From: Calycina herbarum
Taxonomy: Eukaryota > Ascomycota > Leotiomycetes > Helotiales > Pezizellaceae
Direction: 5' to 3'
Length of the DNA: 64,000 nucleotides
Assembly (NCBI GenBank): GCA_001414485.1
Contig: LLEY01000075.1
Coordinates: 229,165-293,164 of the forward strand
Shown here in pieces: positions 12,930 to 22,900 of the stretch. A program made the translations under genes and the position numbers. The notes under the pieces were generated by a model. That model ran no database searches, was not told the DNA's origin, and was given only the letters and a program-made list of their open reading frames with translations. The number at the start of each line of letters is the position of its first letter. Positions within the stretch are counted from its first letter, which is position 1.

Positions 12930-13450
12930 GACGCGAGTACTATCTACTTATAAAAGTCCTAGAATAGAAACAGTTTAAGATAAACTACTAGTTGTTTTAC
13001 TAGCTATTAGACTAGTAGATGTTTTTCCTTTTCTACTCTTGTTATTATAAGTAGCTTTAGATATTATATTTATAGAAAAAAAAGAAGAAAGGAAGAGAAG
13101 GTTATAAAAAAGATTATATAAGCTATTATAGACGTGTCTTTTAAGAAGATAAGTTATAATTAAACTATTATAAACGTATAGATCCTCGACCTTTAAGAAG
13201 ATAAGTTATAATTAAACTATTATAAACGTATAGATTCTCGACCTTTAAGAAGATAAGTTATAATTAAACTATTATAGACTTAGAGATTCTTAAGAGATCT
13301 GTTTATAAAAAGAGAGGCTATTATAAACAGAGAAGAAATATTATAATTATACTATTATAAGTATAAGATCTTCTAGCTATTATAAGCGTAGAATCCGTAT
13401 AATATTATAATTCTTTATAGAAGAGTAAAAGAGTGTTAAGCTTTAAATAA
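12930..13450 (-). mobile_element. Gag start and leader of a D-family gypsy element (element E)
   Basis: Reverse-complemented, this matches the leader and first gag codons of the better-preserved element D (39101-39490). The match is through C-to-T and G-to-A changes. The leader carries a local expansion of a 52-bp repeat (13141-13290). Everything downstream of the gag start is missing; the left boundary near 12.9 kb is uncertain. Its LTR is 13451-13747. Confidence 0.72.
13141..13290. repeat. 52-bp tandem repeat, nearly three copies
   Basis: Units start at 13141, 13193 and 13245, each beginning TTAAGAAGATAAGTTATAAT. The third copy diverges at its end. The repeat lies in the untranslated leader of element E; element D has no such expansion at the matching place. 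Confidence 0.85.
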
Positions 13451-13747
13451 TATTATAATCTATAACTAAAAGCAAAGGTATAAGAGTATATATATATAAA
13501 TACGAGAATTTAAAGCTACAGTTCTATCTATAAGAGTAACGCGGGTTATATATCTAGAGAAAAGAGGTTACTTAGTAAGTGTAAGCTATAAGAAGCTATC
13601 TCGTTATAGCTATAAGAAGCTAAGATCTCGCTATAGCTCTTATTATAGCTCTTATTATAGATCGGTATATCTTTATCACCGAGGTGATTACCGAGGTTAC
13701 GTGCTTATTACGTGTATTCTTCTAGGCTATAGACTAGCGCTATAATA
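13451..13747 (-). repeat. D-family LTR (element E)
   Basis: This 297-bp repeat matches the solo LTR at 41818-42127 and, reversed, the 5' LTR of element D at 38833-39100. It ends in AGCGCTATAATA, like the solo LTR. It is RIP-degraded; the CACGTG boxes kept in element D read as TACGTG or similar here. Confidence 0.82.
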
Positions 13748-14430
13748 TATATCTAGGTTAAGTTAAAAGCTCTTATATTATCTTTAAAATAGAGATAGAT
13801 AAGAAGATAATAGTAATAGTAGAGGATTTTATAGATTAGAATAAGGCTTAGAATACCTTTTTATAAATAATATTTTAGTAGGTAAAAGTAGTAAAGAGAG
13901 ACTAGGAAGTAAGAGAAAGAAAGCCTTCGAGAAAGCGTATAAGCGAAGCTATTTTTATAAGAGATAGAAGAATAAAATAAGAAGATAGAAGTAAGAGAGA
14001 TAGATTAGTATAGGCTTTATATATCTTACTTTAAGCTAAAGCTTATCTCTTAGATACGAGAGCTAAAGAGAGAAAGAGGAGAAGAGATATACTTAGCTAT
14101 ATATAATATATCTTACGTAGCTTAGAGTATATAAGAGACTTTAGTATATAGTTCTATCTACTAATACTTCTACTCTCCTTAGCCTCTGGATCTTAACTCT
14201 ATTAAGTATTATTAGATATATATTAGAGCGTAACTTAGAAAGAGACCTAATCCTCTAAAAATAAGAAAGCAGCTATAGAAGGCTTAGATAGAGAAGTAGA
14301 ATAATATATTCTAGGAAACGATAAATAATATTATTTTAGGTATATAAGATACTGCTTAGAAGTGTATTAATAATAGAGGAAAGAACAACTTCTAGGGCTA
14401 GATATAAGTTATAAATAGCTTTATTTTTCA
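13748..14430. other. AT-rich tract, no recognisable feature
   Basis: TA-rich, purine-skewed DNA with stops in all frames. I found no transposon motif, repeat or gene in it. At about 14430 the composition changes sharply to that of normal genic DNA, marking the edge of the polyketide gene island. Confidence 0.6.
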
Positions 14431-14652
14431 TATATAATAACATATTATTGTCATTTCCAGCTCCTGCCATAGTAAATTAGGTGGGCAGCGCTGCGGCTGA
14501 CAAACGCTCGGTCCCTCTCGTGGCACTCAGTACATACCTGCCCTTGTAGTTTGTTGGTGTTGTTGGCCTTAGCTGAAGAACATCAATTTTCATACCGGTA
14601 TTCTTTAGATTCGATCGAGTGAGTCTAAGCACGTACACTAATACAGTAAGTA

Positions 14653-14752
14653 GTACTATCCCCCCCCCCCTTAAGTAAATGTAGAGTGCACAGACATTGA
14701 GTATGGCACAGCGGCCGTGCGGTTACATTTAGTTCCGGGGGGGGGGAGTATC
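14653..14752. repeat. Inverted repeat with 11-C and 10-G runs in its arms
   Basis: The left arm (14653-14682) holds 11 consecutive C and then TTAAGTAAATGT. The right arm (14724-14752) reads ACATTTAGTTCC and then 10 consecutive G and AGTATC. The arms pair imperfectly across a loop of about 41 bases. It lies about 220-320 bp upstream of the Zn2Cys6 start codon, in otherwise ordinary promoter DNA. Confidence 0.75.
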
Positions 14753-14768
14753 GGTATCGTAAAGGGCA

Positions 14769-14868
14769 CCAGATTGACAAGCTAAAAGATGACGCTGACG
14801 ACAGCTTTCTATGGGCCACCAGATTGACAAGCTAAAAGATGACGCTGACGAGAGCTTTCTATGTGCCA
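14769..14868. repeat. 50-bp tandem duplication
   Basis: Two adjacent 50-bp copies (14769-14818 and 14819-14868) differ at only a few positions (for example GACGACAGC against GACGAGAGC). They lie about 100 bp upstream of the Zn2Cys6 start codon. The low divergence suggests a recent duplication. Confidence 0.88.
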
Positions 14869-14968
14869 CTGCCCACTGTGGAGCACAGTTGCTCTACTCG
14901 ACTTGTGGTTTAAAAATGATTATATCTAATCATACACTCAGTTGTCCTAACCTCAACTCTAATCCTCG

Positions 14969-16377
14969 ATGATGGCTGACGATATAGGAAGTAACGGACG
15001 ATCACAAACAACAGCAACGAGCCGCGATGCATGTGATAAATGTCACGCTTTGAAGACACGTTGTGAGAGAATACCAGAATCTAGTCTCTGTCAAAGGTGC
15101 AACCGACTGCAAATTTCATGCACATATAGTCCTCCTTTGCAGCTCGGGAGACCCCAAGGACGCCGTGCAACAAACGCAAGCAACTCGCATGGTCAAAACG
15201 GGTTGAAAAACTCGGCGGGGGGCACACGTTTGCAGAACGGAGAAGGAAACAGCAAGCACTTGCGCAGTAAGGAAGTGCTTGAAAAACCGACTTGCGAGCA
15301 ACTCCCCACGTTCAAGAGTAAGTCGTGATATGACAAAATCACCTGATTTATTCCCCTCTGGTTGCAAATTCTAAGCGTGTGATAGAAACTCGTTCCGGGC
15401 TGGCTCAAAACCAAACATCTCAGGGTGATACTCAGTTTATATACCCCGAATTCGACGAGCAACCCGGTAATTTCCAAGACTTTCCCTATCTTGGAAGCCT
15501 CTTGGACACCAACGGCATGGAGGCTTTCTATCCGTCCATGCAGGACGACATCCCGATGTTTGATTTTGAGAATCTAGCACATCTTGACACGGCACGCAAT
15601 ACCTCATTCCTGGGCGATACCAAAAATGTCGATCGCTTGATCCATATTCACCTCAAGCTCCTTCGCTTACATGAATCCTTTGCCGCTGGCATTGAGCACA
15701 TCTCGAAATACGGGGGAGAAGACTTGGCAGCGAGCAGCATGAGCTCAGGTGCCGAGATATGGAAAGACATGGAGGACCTCTACGTAACGACAGAAGACAT
15801 GTTGAGTATAATTGGAAGCGTGTATGGGATTAGCCACGACTGCAACAGAACCACCACATTGGAACCTGCCATGGGCGATGATGGTCTTATATCACAGCCA
15901 GCGCCTTTAGAGCCTCCTCACGTTTCTACCATCTTACTGATCTCCAGCTGCTACGTTCGCGCTGTGCACATCTATCAGCTTCTTATCGAGACTTTGCAAC
16001 AGCGGTCTAAGCCTAGTGGCACGACAATAGCTCCCCATAAACTCTCTCTGGATCCGCCAGTTTCTGTCAGCGTCCCAGAATTCCGCATGGGTCATTCGAG
16101 ATTGAGGTTGCCACCCACGGTTACCTTGGGTCTCCATCTACATGTTATCACCCAAATGATGGGGCGTATGAAGAAAACACTGCAGTCTTGTGAATCGCAC
16201 CGGACCAAGCCAAGCGAGAGACCTTTGATACCCCAACATGACAAGGACAGCTTGGCGAGTTCGACGGACATGCATCCCGGATTTTCTATGATTGAGAAAG
16301 CACTGCCCGAGATCAGCTTGCGAGAGGAGGGTCTCAAACATGCTCTACATAGTGCAAAAATGAGTGCTGGAGTCTAG
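14969..16377 (+). CDS. Zn2Cys6 transcription factor, AflR-like, putative cluster regulator
   Basis: Two exons, 14969-15317 and 15386-16377, give 446 aa. The 68-bp intron has a GTAAGT donor and a GATAG acceptor, and the phases match. Residues 22-51 form a fungal zinc binuclear cluster with spacing C-x2-C-x6-C-x8-C-x2-C-x6-C (Cys22, 25, 32, 41, 44, 51), which binds CGG-type half-sites. A Gly/Ser/Asn-rich linker follows. The C-terminal half has a helical segment, about residues 300-330, resembling the AflR-type regulatory domain of polyketide clusters. ATG codons at 14969 and 14972 are equally possible starts. It is convergent with the monooxygenase gene and the only regulator near the PKS, so it probably controls this cluster; that is inferred from position. 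Confidence 0.88.
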
Positions 16378-16686
16378 GATCAAACAGCTTATTGAATTGG
16401 GGAACAGATCGCGACTGAGAGTTGGTGTGCATGGGATTATTTCGGGTTTATAGTTATTGAGAAATAAAATATAAGACTGCATAAATTCAGCACCAAACAT
16501 CTGTCTTGTCCGCCACGTGGAGGTGTGTCCTGAGTAATAGCACGTGCACCACTAGTCCCAATTGGTCATGACAACACCTCAGGTCAGCCCTGCCCCGTCT
16601 AATAATTATCGTGATCTACTAGCTGCAGAACACCAAAGCCATCTTACGTCAAGACTTCTTCGGACGTTGCCTCTCCGCTATTGTAG

Positions 16687-19265
16687 CTACGGAACGTTCA
16701 AATTTTCAGGCTTCACCAGTGCCCCCTTATGTCGTCGGGTTGCCAGGATATGCTCCCTCCATAGCCACGCACCTGCGGCCGTAGCACCGGGACCAAGAGA
16801 CATTGTTGAGGCTGTCAGCATGAGAGAAAGCTTGATCCAAGGGGTTTTCATCATTCCGGCTTTCTTGAGGTCTCGGAAAAAGTAGATCACCCAGAGGAGT
16901 GAGCTCAGACTGAAGAAAATCTGGTCATTTCGAAAAAGCTTCCGGGTTTGGGAGACGAAGGTCATCGCGTTGTTTCCCGGAGGCCAGAATATCTGCTTAA
17001 ACGACAACGGTGCTCTGAGAACATTGTTGAGCCAGGAAATGCTCGACCACAGAGCCAGCGAGCCGATGCTGAGTCGGATAACCTTCATATCTCGGACGAC
17101 ATTGTGTATACGGTCGCTTGCGAGAGTGGTGGAGCGAACGATGGTCTTAGCCAGAACCCACTGGCCTAGGGAAACCCAGAGAGGAGACATCTGAAAAAGC
17201 CAGATGGCGGTGCGCTGGATCTCTGCAGTGGGTCCAAGATACGACACCAGATATGGGATATAATATCCCACTATCATGACTGGCAGCACTGATCGTGTGT
17301 AGCTCAGGTCCGTCAAACGCGAATCAGTAGCCCTGAACCAAGAAATTGGCACCAGGCTTGAATGCAGAAAGAAATAAAGTGGAAATACCGTTCCTGCGCC
17401 AAATATACGGCTTCCCAAACCAAACGCGAGGGGACTTCGCAAAATCGTCAGTTAACATCCAGATCTGATGATTGAAGGAGAATACTCACAGTCGCAGCGG
17501 GGTCAACATATTGGCTCGCCGAGCTGACTCTACCAATACAATAGCATAGATGGTCCCAACATCCGCAAACAAGGTCGATAATTGCCAGCAAGAGGCAGGG
17601 TCAAGACTCATCATAGATGGGATGAATAAGATCACCCTTTTCTTCCACAGATTATCCAAGAAGAATATCTTATAGAACTCATTTGTGAGGACGAAAGAAG
17701 ATGCTCCGATTGCCAGTCTGCCCGTTTCAATCGCGGATTGGATTGCCTGGCGTGGGACGGCACTCTCCAGCATTCGCAGGTGGTAAATTCCTAGAGCTGC
17801 CAGAGGGAATGCCGTAAGAGCTCGGATGAATGGATTTTCCATTTTCCCGAGCCCTTGCTCTGGATTGAACGGCATGGTGCCAGTCAGCGATCTGGGTGGG
17901 ACTTCGATATAATCAAGGCGTGCAGCTCCGATCCATGATAGCGAGGCCATGTCCACGAGCAAATCGCCGGCATATGGCATAAGATAGTACGCTGCAATTC
18001 TTTCAACCAGGCCACGGACTGCATGCAACCTGGTGACGTAGTTCGACATTTTGACTGTGGAGGAAGCCCGAACGCCCCTTTCCTGCTGGTATTTCAGTAG
18101 GCTTTGGTGGATACTTTCCGTTTTCGAGTACTCGCTAGGACCTCGAGTCGCGAGCTCATGCAGAACATTGGCAAGAGAAGCAGCGCTCTCGATCGCAGCA
18201 TTCCCCCCTGAGCCCATGTTCGGCGTCATTTTGTGGACACTGTCACCAAGACAAACAAACCGACTCCAAGTCCAGTGGGAAAAATAGGCCTCCTCAAGCG
18301 CCAACAGACTGCAGGTCTCGCGCTTCACCCAAAGGTCTCCGAAGGTTACACACGCTCCTGGTGCAACAGGAACGTCGAGGTTCTCTTCCGCAAAGTCAAC
18401 TGCCTGCTTTTGCGTAAATTTCGGGATATTTCCTTCGCGGTACACCTCTGGCATTCGTGCTATCAGAAACCAGTACACTCGATCATCCTTACCAGTTATG
18501 ACAATTGGGGTAAGGCCCTTTATATAAGTGACGTCGAAGTGGTGAGAAGGCAGACCAGCGACCGGGCCTGAGATTCCGTACAGGCATTTGTACTCTGCCA
18601 ACATGCTCTTTTGTTCATTCAGAGGGATTTCGCCTGGCGCCATGGAATTGGCTTTTCGCCACATCTCTCGACGAATCTTGCTATAAGTACCATCAGCCCC
18701 GACCACGATATCGCCGTCGTAAGAGGTAGCGTCGTCACACAACACAGTCACCCCGTCATCTCGATGCTCGACTTCTATGACACGCTTCATCAAAAACACC
18801 TTGTCGAGATTGACTAGCTTGCTTGCAAGAACGCGAAGAACGGCTTGGCGGTCGAGGAAGCACATGCAGTAGTTTGCTCTGGAATGGTCGACTCTATAGT
18901 CAGAAATCGAATGGGAACAGGAACAGCGATGATAGTTGGGCCTGTTGGACTTACCTGGCTTGCACAAGTTGAAATGCGTCAGTTTTGGGTCTGATCAGGT
19001 TACCGTCTGGCTTGTGGCTAGCCGTGTATTCGATAGGATCTGTCAGTGCCATGATATCGTCATAACAGCCCAACTGATCCAGTATACGACTCCCATTGGG
19101 GCCCAATCCTATTGACTGTCCCACTTGGGGAGCTATCTCGTTGCGAGCTTCAAGCAACACATAGTCGATGCCAGCGTGCTGCAAAGCATTTGCCAGAGTA
19201 AGACCCGCAATTCCACCACCAACAATTATGACTCGAAAGCTTGGTGGGTTTCTAGTGGTGGCCAT
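16687..19265 (-). CDS. FAD-dependent monooxygenase fused to a polytopic membrane domain
   Basis: Three exons (19265-18955, 18893-17490, 17434-16687) give 820 aa. Introns of 61 and 55 bp have GTAAGT and GTGAGT donors, and the phases close. The N-terminal ~450 residues are a UbiH/PaxM-type flavin hydroxylase. They show the GxGxxG FAD motif (GGGIAG, residues 16-21), the DG motif (VVGADG, 167-172) and the GD motif GDSVHKM near residue 320, then GSGGNAAIE. Residues ~450-820 are mostly hydrophobic with several likely membrane helices, roughly doubling the usual length of about 470 aa. The fused part could anchor the enzyme or be a membrane cyclase; I cannot assign it. It shares a 678-bp intergenic region with the PKS and probably oxidises (epoxidises) its product, by inference. 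Confidence 0.85.
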
Positions 19266-19943
19266 GTTGTTTGATTTCGATGCGTGGGCTCGTGGGCTTC
19301 GTTTCCTCTTTATGATTTAAGGAATAAGTCTGATTCCTCCAAGATGATGGGAAAGCTCGGGGTTGTTTGAAAATGAATGAAGTATAGTCCCGTTTTTATT
19401 TGGGCAGTATATTGGGAACGCTCACCAGAGTCTTAGCACTTGCAGAATACTTTGCTGCTGGGCGGTATGGCTCAGTGAGCGGAACAACAGCAATCCATGA
19501 AGCGGCGATGAACAGGACTCTCAAAAGTCGGTTACAGTACTACATGTGTGATTAAAGGTAAGTCTCCGCCCGTTATCAGTTGAGAGTATCCCTCCGTCTA
19601 GACTTCCATGGCTTGTAAGGTGAGAATTAGATAATCTATGTACCTCTTTCGAAACCGTGTTGGTTGGAAACTCGCCGTCTTGTGTGTTTGTTCTCTCCTA
19701 GTGGGGCGGCGCACCCAAAGTTGCCGCCGGCGGTGTGCTCAGATAAGTGTTTAGCAAAGCAGATCTTTTTACAACATCGGAGAGACATTATTTAAGTCAA
19801 ATGGAAACCTTCAATAAACAAATTAATCAACGGCGATATTTACCGAGCCTAAACTGTCAAACTTCAACATATCAAATACTTGTCTGGATAACCCTAGTAT
19901 TCAACCTGTATTCTGTTTCCTGAGTGGCGAACAGACTGTAAGT
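19266..19943. promoter_or_regulatory. Bidirectional promoter region between monooxygenase and PKS
   Basis: These 678 bp separate two divergent start codons. They contain a perfect 10-bp palindrome, CCGCCGGCGG, at 19724-19733, with CGG half-sites of the type bound by Zn2Cys6 dimers. AT-rich segments near each start could hold the core promoters. Binding by the neighbouring regulator is only a suggestion. Confidence 0.45.
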
Positions 19944-22900
19944 ATGAAGTCGCCATCGAATGAGCCAATTGCTATTGTGGGAATTGGTTGTCGGTTCCCC
20001 GGAGAGTCGAGCTCACCATCCAAGCTCTGGGACCTCCTTCGAGAGCCAAGGGACATTGCCAAGCAGATTCCCTCGGATCGGTTCAATCTGGACAGATTCT
20101 ACCACCCCGATGGCTCACATCACGGAACCTGTAACACGAAAGAGACCTACTTCCTTGATGAGGATGTTCGACACTTTGATTCAGCCTTCTTCGGCGTTCC
20201 CCCTGCTGGTGAGTCTCTCTGATCCTCTCTAATCAAGGCTGTCGTCTAAACATACATGAACAGAGGCATCAGCAATGGATCCTCAGCACCGGGCTCTTAT
20301 GGAAACGGTCTATGAAGCCCTCGAATCTGCCGGAGAGACCATTCCCTCCTTGCAAGGATCGGACACGGCTGTCTACGTCGGAGTTATGTGTAGCGACTAC
20401 TACATCCTTCACGCGCAGGATTTCAACCATGTACCAACTTATAACTCAACGGGTATTGCCAACAGTAATGCTTCTGCTCGTCTTTCCTATTTTTTTGACT
20501 GGCAAGGACCTTCCATGACTATCGACACGGCCTGCTCATCCAGTCTTGTCGCGGTTCATCAAGCTGTCCAGGCATTACGAGCTGGGACTTCTCGAATTGC
20601 CATCGCTGCTGGAACCAACTTATTACTCTCTCCGCTAGGCTATATCTCTGAGAGTAAATTGAGCATGCTTTCGCCCTCTGGCCGGTGCCAAATGTGGGAC
20701 GCCAACGCCAATGGTTATGCCCGCGGTGAAGGCGTTGCCGCACTCATTCTCAAGCCACTTAGCACCGCTCTTGCGGATGGTGATCGCATCGAATGCATCA
20801 TCCGTGAGACCGGTGTCAATCAGGACGGCAAGACGAAGGGTATCACGATGCCAAGTGCTGCTTCGCAGGCATCTCTTATCCGGGACACCTATGCTCGCGC
20901 AGGTCTCGACTTGGATAAGAAGAAGCACCGGTGTCAATATTTTGAGGCTCACGGTACAGGTACCCCCGCCGGCGACCCTCAGGAAGCAGAGGCGCTGCAG
21001 ACCGCTTTTTTCTCAAGCAAAACTCATGACCCCGAAGATATTCTTTATGTTGGCTCGGTCAAGACTGTTATAGGTAAGCGATTGCTCAGGAGATATATTT
21101 ACGTATGGCAAATATGATCGCATGGCTTTCATACACCGTCGCTTGAGTTCCTTGCCTAAATACCTTAACTGACAACGTGCTCTCCTCATTTAGGTCATAC
21201 CGAAGGGACTGCAGGCATCGCAGGTATTGTCAAAGCCTATCTGGCCATCAAACATGGCGTTATTCCACCGAACCTCCATTTCAACAGTTTATCTCCCAGC
21301 GTAGAACCTTTCTACAAAAACCTCGAAGTTGTGACCTCTCCCAAACCTTGGCCGACACTGCCTGCTGGAGTGCCTAGACGAGCAAGCGTCAACAGCTTTG
21401 GTAAATTAATCCATAATATTTTCTGTGCATTTGAAGCAGTTATTGACTCAATGCGCAGGCTTCGGGGGAACCAACGCCCACGCCATCATTGAAAGCTTCG
21501 GTGACGTGCACAAGCACGAGATTGTAGCATTGCAGGCAGCTTCCGAGCCTACTGGATATTTTGTGCCATTCACATTCTCTGCCACTTCAGAGACTTCCCT
21601 GCGGGCTCTTGTCGAGCTGTACAGAAAATATCTTGCGTCAACCGAGAAACTCGACCTGCGCAGACTCGCTTATACACTAGGTTGCAGACGATCGCCTTTC
21701 GCTTATAAGACCACCTTCTCCGCCACGAGTCGTTTGGATCTGATCTCAAAGATAGAAAGAAGCATTTCCGACAATACAAATGCACTTGGAGCACGCTCTG
21801 TCACCAAGTTACCGTCCATTCTTGGTATCTTTACTGGTCAAGGAGCGCAGTGGCCAAAAATGGGCGCAGAGCTCGTAAGAAGTTCAACCTTCGTTCGTGG
21901 TATCATCGAAGAGCTTGATTGCAGCTTAGCATCGTTACCCGTCGCAGATCGTCCAGACTGGACCATTATGGGAGAATTGGAGAAAGATAGTAGGATCAGC
22001 CGTCTTGATGAAGCTGCAGTCGCGCAGCCCGTTGTGAATGCTGTCCAGATCGTTCTGGTGAACCTCTTGCGTCGCGCCGGTGTCCGTTTTCGTGCCATTC
22101 TCGGTCACAGCTCTGGAGAAATTGCAGCAGCCTATGCTGCTGGTTTTATTGGCCAGAAGGACGCTATTAGGATTGCTTACTATCGTGGGTTTCACTCTAA
22201 GCTTGCAAAAGGCTTGTCGGGACAACAAGGTGGGATGCTCGCGGTAGGGACATCTCTCGAAGACGCAGAAGAGTTCTGCTCTCTTGAAGATTTCCAAGGC
22301 CGAATTGTTGTCGCTGCATCAAACTCGCCAACAAGTGTGACACTCTCAGGCGATATTGATGCAATTGAGGAAGCAAAAGCATTATTCGAGGAGGAGAACA
22401 AATTTGTCCGATCACTTCGAGTCGACAAAGCGTACCATTCCCATCATATGCTAGCTGCTGCCAAGCCATTTCTGGGCAGTCTCAAGGCCTGCAATATCGA
22501 AGTTCTCACTCCCATTGACTCTCCGACATGGTTTTCTACTGTCCATCGTGGGACCACAGTCGACGGCACCTTTGCGCTCGATGGTCAATACTGGGTTGAC
22601 AATTTGAATAGCACCGTCTTGTTCTCCCAAGCTCTGGAGGATGCTCTCGAGAAAAGCGGGCCATTCGACTCTGCCATCGAAGTAGGACCCCACGCAGCTC
22701 TCAAGGGTCCTGCATGCGATGTTATCAACAAGTGCACTAGCGGTATAATCCCCTATACAGGCACATTATCTCGAGGAAAGAGTGATATTGAGTCCTTTGC
22801 CAATTCTCTCGGCTCGCTCTGGACCAATGCTGGTGCTATGGCGGTTGATTTTGAAGGCCTTCAAAATGCTGTTTATGATGACACTGAAAATATCGTACAG

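Noticed and set aside
12843..12945. Repeated GTCTATAAG(C/A)GAGCG-like units considered as transposon ends
   Set aside because: The units are imperfect, without inverted partner or target duplication, in RIP-altered DNA.
20519..20952. Minus-strand open frames inside the PKS gene
   Set aside because: They are antisense shadows of the KS domain with no own domain, start context or splice support; the same holds for the other antisense frames between 20 and 28 kb.
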